Shown in pieces: positions 16,111 through 24,587 of a stretch of 31,590 nt of DNA. Position 1 is the first letter of the stretch. Each line of letters begins with the position of its first letter. The position numbers and the translations under genes are program-made. This stretch comes from Syntrophaceae bacterium UBA7544 (GTDB lineage Bacteria; Desulfobacterota; Syntrophia; Syntrophales; Smithellaceae). The notes below the pieces were generated by a model, which saw nothing but the letters and a program-made list of their open reading frames with translations, had not been told where the DNA came from and made no database searches. The stretch spans positions 1 to 31,590 of the forward strand of contig DLME01000296.1 in NCBI GenBank assembly GCA_002479215.1. Reading direction: 5' to 3'.

Positions 16111-16200
16111 TCGTATACCTTTGTTGGCTACGTCATCGGCTCCTCAACGTACAAACACTACGCCTGCGTCGCCTTTTCCCTGCCGCCGCGGTATACTTTT
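16111..16200 (+). repeat. Dispersed ~90-bp intergenic repeat, copy B
   Basis: This is the partner of 7771-7860, in the opposite orientation. Shared blocks are TGTTGGCT, TCGGCTCCTC, GCCTGCGT and TGCCGCC. It lies between paralogue 3 and the CGGC gene and abuts the latter's start codon. Confidence 0.7.
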
Positions 16201-16263
16201 GACTGCAAATCGGTCAATAATATACCACGCCGCCTGAATTAATTACTTTAAAATCAAAGCCGG

Positions 16264-17715
16264 TTAATCTTTAATCCCGGCGATCTCTTTGGCCAGTTTC
16301 TTTTTGTGATCGAGATTGCCCTGGCGCCCGATCATAATGCGTTGTGCCTGCGGTGAACCGGCACCGTGCATGGATTCCGTACGATAACCGACCGCGGCCG
16401 TACCCAGCGTGATATTTTCCACCAGTCTTAAAACGCGGCAGCGGTTCTCTGTAGGCACAGACTCAATTCCCTTGAAATATTTTTCGACTATTTTACCGAT
16501 TTCCGGGTGACGCAAATCCTTTTCGGAAGCCATCGTGACCATCAATCCACCGGCAATATCCTCGGCCAATCGGGCAATTTCATATGGCAGCCTGGTAACA
16601 TTTTGTTTGCAGACATTGGCCAGCAGCAAATCAATCAGGTAGGTGCCGGAAGCGGTCTTGTGCCCCTGTGCCGAGCAAGCAATGCCGCAGGAGTATAGAG
16701 TTTCATTCAAATGCATCATCTCTATGAGTTTATCTTTGACATGGGAGGCCTTGGAAGCGCCGTTGTAGTCGGCTGCCAGAGCCGCCGCGCCGATGAGTAC
16801 ATCGCCGACACCGACTTTACAACCGCCATAACTCTGGCGATGATAACCGGCGAACCGCTCCACCAGAAGTCCGCTGAATTCATATTCGCCGCACATAAAC
16901 ACGTTTTCCCAGGGAACGAATAAATTGTCAAAAACCATAAGGGCTTCGTGGCCGCCGAATTGCCGGTTGCCTACATCGATTTCACCGCCTTCGAGCTTGC
17001 GCGTGTCACATGATTGCCGTCCGTAAATATAGGATATGCCTTCCGCATCGGCGGGCGCGACAAAAGAAAGGGCATAGTCGGCATCGTCTTTGGTCATGGC
17101 TACCGTCGGCATAACCAAAATCCAATGGGAATTTATGGCTCCTGTCTGGTGAGCTTTAGCTCCCCGCACGACAATGCCGTCCTTCCTTTTTTTCACAACG
17201 TGGGTGTAAAGGTCGGGATCCGCCTGTTTACCGGGCGGCAGAGAACGGTCGCCTTTGGGATCGGTCATCGCGCCGTCCACGGTTAAATCTTGTTCCTGGA
17301 TCATGTTAAGAAATTTAAGAAAACGCTCATGATATTTGGTGCCCAATTTTTGATCCATTTCAAACGTTACGCTATCCACAGCATTGATGGCATCCATGCC
17401 CACGCAACGCTGAAAGCACGACGCTGTTTTTTGTCCCAGCAGTCTCTGCATTTTGACTTTTTTAACCAAATCATCTGTGCTTTGGTGCAGGTTACAGAAC
17501 CGATTAATTTTTTTCCCGGTCAGATGTGATCTTGCGGTCATCAGGTCTTCATACTCGGGATTATGAGCAAGAGCGTAAGTCATCTTTACGGAATTCATGG
17601 ATGGCCTAATGATTGGATTATCAACCGGATTTTTCACCAGTTCACCCATCAAATAGACTTTAAACTTCATTTTGCGCAAACTCTCTTCATATTGTTCAGC
17701 AGTTTTCAGCGCCAT
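16264..17715 (-). CDS. 4-hydroxybutyryl-CoA dehydratase/vinylacetyl-CoA isomerase family protein, paralogue 3
   Basis: A 483-residue protein closely similar to paralogue 2 along its whole length. Cluster ligands are Cys100, Cys104, His292 and Cys299; Gln102, Thr191, Glu257, Tyr296 and Lys300 are also present, and the ESMHGAGSP motif carries Glu447. By these residues it should be a working [4Fe-4S]/FAD dehydratase or isomerase of a 4-hydroxyacyl-CoA. The start ATG is preceded by GAGGAGG. A promoter-like site lies about 100 bases upstream, so it probably heads the transcript for the CGGC protein, paralogue 2 and crotonase. Confidence 0.9.
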   Translation of the reverse strand: MALKTAEQYEESLRKMKFKVYLMGELVKNPVDNPIIRPSMNSVKMTYALAHNPEYEDLMTARSHLTGKKINRFCNLHQSTDDLVKKVKMQRLLGQKTASCFQRCVGMDAINAVDSVTFEMDQKLGTKYHERFLKFLNMIQEQDLTVDGAMTDPKGDRSLPPGKQADPDLYTHVVKKRKDGIVVRGAKAHQTGAINSHWILVMPTVAMTKDDADYALSFVAPADAEGISYIYGRQSCDTRKLEGGEIDVGNRQFGGHEALMVFDNLFVPWENVFMCGEYEFSGLLVERFAGYHRQSYGGCKVGVGDVLIGAAALAADYNGASKASHVKDKLIEMMHLNETLYSCGIACSAQGHKTASGTYLIDLLLANVCKQNVTRLPYEIARLAEDIAGGLMVTMASEKDLRHPEIGKIVEKYFKGIESVPTENRCRVLRLVENITLGTAAVGYRTESMHGAGSPQAQRIMIGRQGNLDHKKKLAKEIAGIKD

Positions 17716-17814
17716 TGCTTAATGCCTCCTCAAATATTCATACTAACAGGATTTTCAAATTGAACCAGCGTTGTTTAGTTTAAGATAATACGATATTAAC
17801 AAGATGATTCAATC

Positions 17815-17855
17815 GACAATTTTAATTTACTTTAGGCATGAGAAGAAAAATTGTC
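17815..17855. promoter_or_regulatory. Inverted repeat spanning the promoter of paralogue 3
   Basis: GACAATTTT (17815-17823) and AAAATTGTC (17847-17855) are inverted copies that bracket the -10 and reach into the -35 of the promoter below. This spacing would suit a regulator that occludes RNA polymerase. Confidence 0.4.
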
Positions 17856-17857
17856 AA
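17829..17857 (-). promoter_or_regulatory. Sigma-70-like promoter upstream of paralogue 3
   Basis: Minus-strand TTGACA (17857-17852), a 17-base spacer, then TAAAGT (17834-17829). It points to the paralogue 3 gene. Confidence 0.5.
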
Positions 17858-17891
17858 ATTAATTTCATCCAGAACTTAGAACATCCGCAAT

Positions 17892-18251
17892 TTATGAGCT
17901 TAGTCCCCCCCCCGGCAAAGGACACGACTTAACAAAATCTGCCAGTTGTTTCTCGCTTAAACCCATACCCGGCTCTCCATCCAAGCGCTTGGAAACAGCG
18001 CCCTTCTCAAAGAAAAGAACGGTGGGAAAAACATCTACTGAATATTTATCTCCTACACTTTCCCGGTCATCTTGAATACGCAAAAAATGCCGCCGTTCTT
18101 CCTGAGCATACTGCTGAAATATAGGCAGAAATCTTCTACAAAAAGGGCACCAAGAAGCGTAAACAAGAGCGATTACCCTGTCTTTTGTCTTTAAAATTTT
18201 GTTCAGATCATTTTCGTTATCGACTAGAACACATTTGTCATCTGAATTCAT
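17892..18251 (-). CDS. Thioredoxin-like protein
   Basis: A 119-residue thioredoxin-fold protein with active-site WCPFC (Cys35 and Cys38) and the cis-proline segment VFPTVLFF. There is no signal peptide, so it is probably cytoplasmic. The active-site dipeptide PF differs from the GP of ordinary thioredoxin, so its redox partner may be special. It lies 13 bases after the DUF362 gene, behind AAAAAGGAG, and so is co-transcribed with it. It could reduce cysteines in the neighbouring Fe-S enzymes, but this is only a guess. Confidence 0.87.
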   Translation of the reverse strand: MNSDDKCVLVDNENDLNKILKTKDRVIALVYASWCPFCRRFLPIFQQYAQEERRHFLRIQDDRESVGDKYSVDVFPTVLFFEKGAVSKRLDGEPGMGLSEKQLADFVKSCPLPGGGLSS

Positions 18252-18264
18252 GAGTTTCTCCTTT

Positions 18265-19209
18265 TTATCCTCGCTGCAGTATTTCTGCGATTTTGTCGCG
18301 CATGTCAGCGCTTTTGGTATCTGCCGGAATGATGTCTATCTCGGCAGGAGTTGCGGCGCCCAACCCCAATTCAACGGCACGGGCAATTTGTTCTTGCTCA
18401 AATATTTTCGTATTCATGATCCGGTCATTGCTGCCGAGGTATTTCAAAACGGCTACACCTACCGCGTCCATCGCCACACGATCTTTTGCCGCTAAAAAAA
18501 CATTCCCCCGGGCCAGTTTTCCGGTGGCCGGCCCTTCGTCCACAAAAGCTTCGATCCCGTCCATGACTACCAATTGAGGATTAAAGGGTTGATTGATCTC
18601 GGCAATCATCTTGCGCTGATGAGGAGAGGTATGCAATTCATGCATATAGGAATATCCGTTGCGCTCCGTAGGAACAACGCCGACATGAAGTTTCAAGGAT
18701 AAGGTAAAGACTCCTCCGAATTGATGCGTTTTCAGACAGCCTGTAGAAACTAGGCATTCGGCCTCCAGAATAGGACGGGCAACGCGGAATCCGTTTGCCC
18801 AATGGCCACCTTTCGGCTTAAATTCCACCCAGTCTTTTTCTTTTAAATCATCAAAATCAATAACCCGGACATCCAGTTTCTGCAGAACAGGCAAGACCCC
18901 TTTGAGTTCCATAACCTTCCTTGTCCGCGGCCAGCTTCTTTCTCCTACACTTATGGACTTGGCCCCCATAGCCCATAGCTCTTCCGCCAGCGCCGCCAGT
19001 GTATCATTGTGCGTGGAACCGGGCGTGGGATCGGCCGTATTGAAATTAGGTTTGATAAGAACGTGTTTCCCTTTTGCCGGATTAACATTCAGCGCTTTCA
19101 GGGAAGCACTGACTCCTTCTTTGCGATCTTCGGTCTTGGCCAAAGCTACCCGGCTTTTAGTATTAACCACCGGAAATACCCCCTTATTGGAATTCAATAT
19201 TTCTCGCAC
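18265..19209 (-). CDS. DUF362 domain-containing protein
   Basis: A protein of about 314 residues matching the DUF362 pattern: an opening like VALAKTEDRKEGV, then HVLIKPNFN, STHNDTL, SVGERSW, LKTHQFGGVFTLSLKLHVG, and VMDGIEAFVDEGP. The function of the family is not established; no ferredoxin-type cysteine motif is present in this copy. The open frame begins with GTG at 19209 behind AGGA. A GTG at 19170 with AGGGGG eight bases upstream would give 301 residues starting MVNTKSRVALAK and may be the true start. It precedes the thioredoxin-like gene. Confidence 0.82.
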   Translation of the reverse strand: MREILNSNKGVFPVVNTKSRVALAKTEDRKEGVSASLKALNVNPAKGKHVLIKPNFNTADPTPGSTHNDTLAALAEELWAMGAKSISVGERSWPRTRKVMELKGVLPVLQKLDVRVIDFDDLKEKDWVEFKPKGGHWANGFRVARPILEAECLVSTGCLKTHQFGGVFTLSLKLHVGVVPTERNGYSYMHELHTSPHQRKMIAEINQPFNPQLVVMDGIEAFVDEGPATGKLARGNVFLAAKDRVAMDAVGVAVLKYLGSNDRIMNTKIFEQEQIARAVELGLGAATPAEIDIIPADTKSADMRDKIAEILQRG

Positions 19210-19261
19210 AATTTCCTGCAGAAAATAATCTTATATAATATCATAATTTTTTGTTGCTTTT

Positions 19262-20041
19262 TTATCTCTTGAGTGGCGCCCCTTCGATAACGCGTGTTTG
19301 CAGCCTCCGCATACCCTGAAGCCAGCGGTCATAATCAGCAGTTTTCCGCTGCATATATTTTTTCACTTCGGGATGAGGTAGAATTAGAAACTCTTCCCGC
19401 TGGAAGCTTTCCATCACCGCATCGGTCAGCTGTTCCGGCTCCATCATCCCGTCAACCGCCGCCACACCGCCTCCTTGTCGTGTCATTTCTGTCCGCACGG
19501 CTTGGGGACAAAGGAGGAACACTTTAATTCCCTGATCTCCATAAGTAATAGCGATATTTTCGGCAAAGCCCACCGCGGCGTGCTTGGTAACAGAATAGGG
19601 TAATGAGCCGATCTGGCTGAGCAGACCTGCTGCCGAAGCTGTAACCATGAAGGCGCCTCCTCCGCGTTTGATCATGCCGGGAAGGACAGCCCGCGCCGCG
19701 TAAACGTGGGCCAGGACATTGATCTCCCAGATGCGCTGCCAGTCTTCGTTGCCGGCTTCTACACCTCCCACGACCATTATTCCGGCGTTGGAGCAAAAAA
19801 GATCAATTGATCCAAATTTCTTTTCAGCAAAACTGACGAGATTAATGATATCCTCTTCCTTGCGGACATCGCAGGTCATGGCTATTCCTTTTATTTCATC
19901 GGCAACAGTTTTTGCTCCCGTTTCGTTCACATCAGCCACTATGACCGCTTTGGCGCCTTCACGGACAAAACGCCGGCATAAGCCCTGGCCTATTCCATAA
20001 GCGCCGCCTGTTACAACAACAACCTTCCCTTTCACATTCAT
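19262..20041 (-). CDS. Short-chain dehydrogenase/reductase
   Basis: A 259-residue SDR with TGGAYGIGQG near the N-terminus, a SNAG motif in place of NNAG, and catalytic YSVTK. It lacks the usual IDGG ending and instead has a basic C-terminal tail (KKYMQRKTADYDRWLQGMRRLQ), so it differs from the SDR at 9998-10804. It should oxidise or reduce a hydroxyl/keto group with NAD(P). Start ATG follows GGAGGAAAC. It is upstream of the DUF362 gene and may be in one transcript with it. Confidence 0.88.
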   Translation of the reverse strand: MNVKGKVVVVTGGAYGIGQGLCRRFVREGAKAVIVADVNETGAKTVADEIKGIAMTCDVRKEEDIINLVSFAEKKFGSIDLFCSNAGIMVVGGVEAGNEDWQRIWEINVLAHVYAARAVLPGMIKRGGGAFMVTASAAGLLSQIGSLPYSVTKHAAVGFAENIAITYGDQGIKVFLLCPQAVRTEMTRQGGGVAAVDGMMEPEQLTDAVMESFQREEFLILPHPEVKKYMQRKTADYDRWLQGMRRLQTRVIEGAPLKR

Positions 20042-20126
20042 TATGTTTCCTCCACAGAAAATTTATGTTCAAAAAGTATTATATAAATTTATTCTTTGCA
20101 CAATAGGTTTACGGAAAAGATTTAGC

Positions 20127-20783
20127 TTACAAGGCGTGCTGCAAGATAATTATTTCCGGCTCTTTGGGAAGAGTCTCCTTTTTAATCACGACGCTCGATT
20201 CCTTCAGGATGCGGACATTGGCTTGATTTTTCGTAAAGTTCTCCACCGGTGTAATGGGAAAATTACATTTTTCAGTTTTGTAATGCATGGGCACCGTTAT
20301 ACTAGGCTTAATATCATTCATAATCTTTTGAGCCATAACGGCATCGACCGTGAAAAATCCACCGACAGGCAATAATAATATATCAACTTTACCTATTTTT
20401 TTGAGCAGCTCCTGGTCAAGAGAGTGCCCAATGTCTCCCATGTGAACTAAATTCAAACCATCGGCTGTAATTACAAATATCAAATTACTGCCTCCCTTTT
20501 TTCCGCCTAAAGAATCATGAAAACAGGGTATGGCTTTAATTTTAATGTCCTTGATTTTATGATCACCAGCCTTGCTGATATGATTATATTTCCCCTTTAT
20601 ATCCTTCGTATAATTATGGTCAGCATGATCGTGGCTTGTTAACACTATATCGGCTTGATCCTCGATTTTGCCATAGGACAAAGCGCCGCTAAACGATCCG
20701 GATTCATAAGGATCAATAATAATTCTTATCTCTTTTTCGGTAGTTATCTGAAATGCCGAATGTCCGTACCATTTTATTTTCAT
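20127..20783 (-). CDS. MBL-fold metal-dependent hydrolase (UPF0173-like)
   Basis: A 218-residue metallo-beta-lactamase-fold protein. It opens MKIKWYGHSAFQI, as in the UPF0173/UlaG-like group, and has the metal motif SHDHADHN (His51, His53, Asp55, His56). Further ligands are likely in HMGDIGH and PMHYKTEKC. These proteins hydrolyse phosphoesters or related bonds, but the substrate is unknown. Start ATG follows GGAGG. It is divergent from the MBL gene at 21048 across a 264-base gap. Confidence 0.87.
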   Translation of the reverse strand: MKIKWYGHSAFQITTEKEIRIIIDPYESGSFSGALSYGKIEDQADIVLTSHDHADHNYTKDIKGKYNHISKAGDHKIKDIKIKAIPCFHDSLGGKKGGSNLIFVITADGLNLVHMGDIGHSLDQELLKKIGKVDILLLPVGGFFTVDAVMAQKIMNDIKPSITVPMHYKTEKCNFPITPVENFTKNQANVRILKESSVVIKKETLPKEPEIIILQHAL

Positions 20784-21011
20784 AATATACTGCCCTCCGG
20801 TTTTTTAGTATTAGACCCTTTCAAAAGAGCGCATTAATTTATTCGTCTTTCTCATTTTTAATTGTCCTCCTTAAAGGTGTTACGCTTTGATAAAGGAAGT
20901 TTCTAAATTATAAACGAAGAAATAAATTATTCAATTAATATTTTCAGCCGTGATCATGGCGATATATGGCAGTCTCGCTACTAACTTGCTTCTTTCAGGC
21001 AAACGTGCTAA

Positions 21012-21028
21012 TTCCCTTTATAAGGGAA
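21012..21028. promoter_or_regulatory. Palindrome upstream of plus-strand MBL gene
   Basis: TTCCCTT-TAT-AAGGGAA is a perfect 7-bp inverted repeat ending 20 bases before the ATG at 21048. It could be an operator or a 5'-UTR hairpin. Confidence 0.4.
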
Positions 21029-21047
21029 ATGCAAAGGATATTTGTTA

Positions 21048-22022
21048 ATGATTGAAGAAGTGAGAGACCGGCTCTACCGCATCGAAGTGCCCCTGCCCAA
21101 TAGTCCGCTGAAAGAGCTCAATTCATATGTCATCAAGGCCGATGATCGCAACCTGATAATCGACACGGGATTTAACCGCAGTGTTTGTTTTGAGGCCATG
21201 CAGAAAGGGCTTTCCGCTCTCGATATCGATCTTTCCAAAACCGATTTTATGATAACTCACATGCATGCCGACCACACGGGACTGATTTCGCGGCTGGCTA
21301 CGAAGACCAGCACCATTTACTTCAGCAGAATAGATGCCAGGGTCTTCGATAAGGACAACAACTGGCAAGCCATGATAGATTACGCCGTAATTAACGGTTT
21401 CCCTGCCGACGAGCTTATGAAGGTTTTGCACAATCATCCCGGCTACAAGTACAGCCCTAAGACAATTCCCGATTTTCACCTCATTGACGACGGCAATATT
21501 ATTGAGATGGGTGACTATAACCTCAAGTGTATATCGACTCCGGGACACACCGAAGGTCATATCTGTCTTTACGATGAAGATAAAAAAATACTCTTTTCCG
21601 GCGACCATATTCTTTATGATATAACCCCTCACATCGAATCATGGGCGTATCAGATAAACTCTCTTAAAAACTATATGGACAGTTTGGATAAGGTCTACAA
21701 CCTGCCGGTTAACATTGTTCTTCCCGGGCACCGCAATTTCTTTACCGATCTTCAGGGAAGGATAGACGAATTAAAAGAACATCACCAGCTTCGCGCCGAC
21801 GAAGTCCTTAATGTTGTGGAATCAAAGACAAAAAACGCCTATGAAATAGCCGCGGGAATGACCTGGGATATTGATTGTGAAAGTTGGGCGGATTTCCCCG
21901 TTGCCCAGAAGTGGTTTGCTACCGGCGAGGCTATCGCTCATCTGCGTTACTTAGAGAGCGAAGGACGGATTAAAAGAAACACCGAAAGCGAGATTATAAC
22001 CTTTTCCGCCTCCAGTAACTAA
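21048..22022 (+). CDS. MBL-fold metallo-hydrolase with C-terminal winged-helix-like region
   Basis: About 324 residues from the ATG at 21048, chosen over a TTG at 21042 because AAGGA lies about nine bases before it. THMHADHTGL (His71, His73, Asp75, His76) is the metal site, followed by GHTEGHICLYDEDKKILFSGDH and LPGHRN. The C-terminal 80 residues look like the small winged-helix tail common in this group of MBL hydrolases. They cleave thioesters, lactones or phosphoesters; beside FAH and CoA-ester genes, a thioesterase-type role is plausible. It is the only plus-strand gene in this part of the cluster and converges on the FAH gene with 20 bases between. Confidence 0.88.
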   Translation: MIEEVRDRLYRIEVPLPNSPLKELNSYVIKADDRNLIIDTGFNRSVCFEAMQKGLSALDIDLSKTDFMITHMHADHTGLISRLATKTSTIYFSRIDARVFDKDNNWQAMIDYAVINGFPADELMKVLHNHPGYKYSPKTIPDFHLIDDGNIIEMGDYNLKCISTPGHTEGHICLYDEDKKILFSGDHILYDITPHIESWAYQINSLKNYMDSLDKVYNLPVNIVLPGHRNFFTDLQGRIDELKEHHQLRADEVLNVVESKTKNAYEIAAGMTWDIDCESWADFPVAQKWFATGEAIAHLRYLESEGRIKRNTESEIITFSASSN

Positions 22023-22042
22023 GGCTATCACTGACAAAAAAC

Positions 22043-22897
22043 TCAAGCAAAAAAATCCTCCGCATTAATATTGCTGTCTTCGTTTACAATTCTATTGGTA
22101 AGAGTTCCGATTTTTTCAATCTCTACACTCACAAGATCACCGGCCTTAAGAAAAAGAGGGGGCTGTCTGGTGAAACCGACACCATCCGGGGTCCCCGTTA
22201 AAATAACCGTCCCGGGAAGTAGAGTTATCGAGCGGCTCAAGTTGCTGACGATATTCTGGACGTTAAAAATCATCTCTGACGTCCTCGATTCCTGGACAGT
22301 TTGACCATTGATGATACAGCGAATACCGATATTGTTCGGATCGTCAATTTCTTCTTTCGCTACGATCCAAGGCCCCAGAGGACAGAAGGTATCAAAGCTT
22401 TTTCCTCTCGCCCACTGTCCTTTTTGCTTATCAAACTGCCAGTCCCTCGCGCTGACATCGTTCGCGCAGGTGTAGCCCATAACATAGTCCATAGCCTTAT
22501 CCGGCAGGACATTTTTCGCTTTCTTCCCCATTACGATGGCAAGCTCCGCTTCATAGTCCACACAATCAGGTCCAGCGGCGGGAAGAACAATCGGCCCATC
22601 ATGCCCGACAATACTGGTGGTAGCCTTTAAAAATAATATCGGCTGATCCGGATAGGACATCGCTGTCTCGTCGCCATGTTTTTTATAATTGATACCCAGA
22701 GCAAGAATGTTTACCGGAATGATCGGCGGGAGCAACTTTTTGACCTCTGCCTCCTTAGATGTGATTTTGTGGGTTCCCAATACATTCCCCTCAATAATCT
22801 TTGCGGAATCAGGGTGCTTCGGGTCATAGACTCCGTATAAAACTTTTTGCTTCTTAGAAACAAAGCGAATAATTTTCATATCGGCAAGCTTTCTCAT
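22043..22897 (-). CDS. Fumarylacetoacetate hydrolase (FAH) family protein
   Basis: A 284-residue FAH-family protein. It has the family core LALGINYKKHGDE, the metal-ligand segment CVDYEAELAIVMG, the motif YTCANDVSARDWQ, and the closing GTVILTGTPDGVGFTR. Members hydrolyse C-C bonds in acylpyruvates or beta-diketones, or isomerise or decarboxylate related acids, using Mg2+ or Mn2+. The ATG at 22897 overlaps the end of the interrupted methyltransferase as ATGA; an internal start at 22879 (MKIIRFVSK) is also possible. Its place at the end of the catabolic cluster suggests a late ring- or chain-cleavage step, by inference. Confidence 0.9.
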   Translation of the reverse strand: MRKLADMKIIRFVSKKQKVLYGVYDPKHPDSAKIIEGNVLGTHKITSKEAEVKKLLPPIIPVNILALGINYKKHGDETAMSYPDQPILFLKATTSIVGHDGPIVLPAAGPDCVDYEAELAIVMGKKAKNVLPDKAMDYVMGYTCANDVSARDWQFDKQKGQWARGKSFDTFCPLGPWIVAKEEIDDPNNIGIRCIINGQTVQESRTSEMIFNVQNIVSNLSRSITLLPGTVILTGTPDGVGFTRQPPLFLKAGDLVSVEIEKIGTLTNRIVNEDSNINAEDFFA

Positions 22898-23567
22898 TTC
22901 TTACCCACTACTACTCCCAATTTCCAATACTTAAATGGACATTCCACTTCTTTAAAACCAACTTCATTTAATTTATCAATTTCATTTTCGATTGTTGTTT
23001 CTTTATCCAATTCCCTTCTCTCTATCCATGATTCAATATCTTTTCCCGTTACTTTGTGTTTCGTTATATCATTTATCCAAAGTTCAATATACTTCTTATT
23101 AATATTTCTACTTGGCGATTTACATTGGTCTATATTTAAAAAAAACCGTTCTTATTGAGTGAGCTAAAAATATTCTTATATAGCTTGCATTTCTCTTTCT
23201 CACTTAAATTATGAATGGATAAGGCTGACGCGATAAGATCAAAATTGCCTTCCAGAAAATTATTAGCATAATATTTCCCTAAATAAACAATATTGGATAG
23301 ATTTTTGAACCTCTTTTTCGCGATATCGAGCATTTTACCGGAAACATCTATCAGAGTATATCGGAAATTAGGAAAGTATTTAAATAAATATTGTGAAAGC
23401 AAGCCTGTGCCTGCACCCAAATCCAATATTTTGTCAAACTTATTTGAGGATAAATATTTAATGCCCGATTCATAATAATCCTCAAAAAAAGGAATCAATA
23501 TTTTTCTTTGCGAATCATATTTTCTAGCCGCAAGATCGAATTGTTTTTGTAATTTAATATTGTTCAT
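22894..23567 (-). pseudogene. Class I SAM methyltransferase interrupted by a one-base frameshift in a T8 tract
   Basis: The first 143 codons encode a SAM methyltransferase: ILDLGAGTGLLSQYLFKYF is motif I, followed by YTLIDVSGKMLDIAKKRF and FDLIASALSIHNLSEKEK. The frame then stops at 23138-23136 right after LNKNGFF, inside a run of eight T (23145-23138). With nine T the reading goes on as FLNIDQ... for a further 80 codons, through WIERRELDKETT and EVGFKEVECPFKYWKLGVVVG, and ends in TGA overlapping the FAH start as ATGA. So the gene is whole except for one missing base: recent decay, phase variation or a sequencing error. It is visibly more AT-rich (about 30% G+C by eye in sampled parts) than its neighbours, suggesting transfer. 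Confidence 0.8.
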
Positions 23568-23663
23568 TATGCCCTGAATATCATATTATCAATAAATACT
23601 ATATTCGGTCTAATGATGGTTTATATAGTTCTGGATAATATAAGTTGCAAAAACCTGTATTAA

Positions 23664-23870
23664 CATCCGCTGCTAGCGGCAAAAGACGCCGTGCTGGATT
23701 CACCTCCTATGAACGGATTCGATCATAAAGGTGTGGTAAAGGCATTTAATATCCCGGATAATTACTTTGTTCCGATGCTGATCGCTATTGGTCATTTCAA
23801 TAAGAAGAACAAATTCATGCCTCACAAATGGCGAAAGTCCTATGAGGAAATTATTTACAAAAAATACTAG
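23664..23870 (+). pseudogene. Nitroreductase-family C-terminal remnant
   Basis: From after an in-frame TAA at 23661 to TAG at 23868 the plus strand reads LLAAKDAVLDSPPMNGFD, then VVKAFNIPDNYFVPMLIAIG, then a short basic tail ending EEIIYKKY. This is the conserved last third of nitroreductase-type FMN proteins (L.AA...GL...PM.GFD...V...L.IP....P...IA.G). Only about 68 codons are left of about 190, with no start, so it is a truncated relic. Confidence 0.72.
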
Positions 23871-23970
23871 AAGCATAAAAGGGATATGACTGCTGGCTAA
23901 AAATCTCATTGCATGATGCCCTTTGTACTCACAGAGGTCCAATCATTGGTTCACTGCCGCTGGGATCAAG

Positions 23971-24069
23971 TCATGAAATACCGCTTTTTCTCAATACCCG
24001 AGAGTGCTTTACTTACTGTCGTATAGTGAATATCCAAGTGCTCTGCAATCTCTTTATTTCTTATATTTC
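23971..24069 (-). pseudogene. Helix-turn-helix remnant of a REP-associated (RayT-type) transposase or similar protein
   Basis: The minus strand reads NKEIAEHLDIHYTTVSKAL then SGIEKKRYFMT and a TGA. This pattern is the C-terminal DnaA-like helix-turn-helix found on many Y1/REP-associated transposases. An in-frame stop lies just upstream, so only about 33 codons remain. A short regulator or phage protein is an alternative. Confidence 0.45.
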
Positions 24070-24194
24070 AAGACTTTACCCCATTTTGTTTTGTTCTCCA
24101 GGCACAAATGTCAGATAAAATTTAAATTTGATTTGTTTTTCTCTTCATGTTACAAATATTCTACTCTGTCATACCGAATGTTATGGGGTAGCTA

Positions 24195-24587
24195 ATGAGA
24201 CTTTTAAAAATATTGAGAAGGTTATTTAGGCCACGGATGCATCCTCGCTTTTTTGCTGATAAAGGAGTATTTGTTGTAGTCGAACCCTATACCGCCGAAG
24301 AAAGAAAAGTGCAGATGCTGGATATTAGTGAGGGCGGTTGCGCTTTTATCTATAACGGTTCCAAGGAAGAGCTGGAAAAAATAGGTCTTCTCAGCCTTCA
24401 GTCCAAAGATATTCCCTATCTTGAACGTATAGATTTCGTTACCAAATCGGACAATATTCTTCCCGATTCCAATGATAAAGAAGAACAGCTCCGAAGAAGA
24501 AGTGTTGAGTTTAAATGGCTGGGTGTTTTCGACCGGAAAAAGCTCAAGGAGTTTATCAAACGGAATGTCATTGGCCGTGCCTCATAA
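24195..24587 (+). CDS. PilZ-domain protein (candidate c-di-GMP receptor)
   Basis: A 130-residue single-domain protein. It carries the two PilZ signatures: an RxxxR (Arg14-Arg18 in RMHPR) and, 25 residues on, DISEGG (Asp43, Ser45, Gly48), matching D/NxSxxG. Both are what c-di-GMP binding needs. Residues near the N-terminus are very basic (MRLLKILRRLFRPR). No cyclase, phosphodiesterase or motility gene is nearby, so the target process is unknown. The ATG follows TATGGGGTAG. It stands alone between decayed DNA and the TIR gene. Confidence 0.75.
   Translation: MRLLKILRRLFRPRMHPRFFADKGVFVVVEPYTAEERKVQMLDISEGGCAFIYNGSKEELEKIGLLSLQSKDIPYLERIDFVTKSDNILPDSNDKEEQLRRRSVEFKWLGVFDRKKLKEFIKRNVIGRAS

Larger units (their letters stand above)
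23568..24194. other. Decayed stretch with gene remnants between methyltransferase and PilZ gene
   Basis: No intact gene is seen here. Two remnants, listed separately, lie in it: a nitroreductase C-terminus on the plus strand and a transposase-like helix-turn-helix on the minus strand. The 80-codon minus frame at 23700-23942 is only the antisense of the first. Confidence 0.65.

Noticed and set aside
10922..17715. Reading the three large paralogues as HpaB-type 4-hydroxyphenylacetate monooxygenases
   Set aside because: They share the fold, but the four [4Fe-4S] ligands (CxxxC and HxxxxxxC) are present in all three, which marks the dehydratase branch.
23136..23147. Programmed frameshift site in the methyltransferase
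   Set aside because: A T8 run can slip, but no supporting signal (upstream Shine-Dalgarno-like site or downstream structure) is evident, so indel or sequencing error is simpler.
23700..23942. 80-codon minus-strand frame as a gene
   Set aside because: It is the antisense of a recognisable nitroreductase tail on the plus strand.
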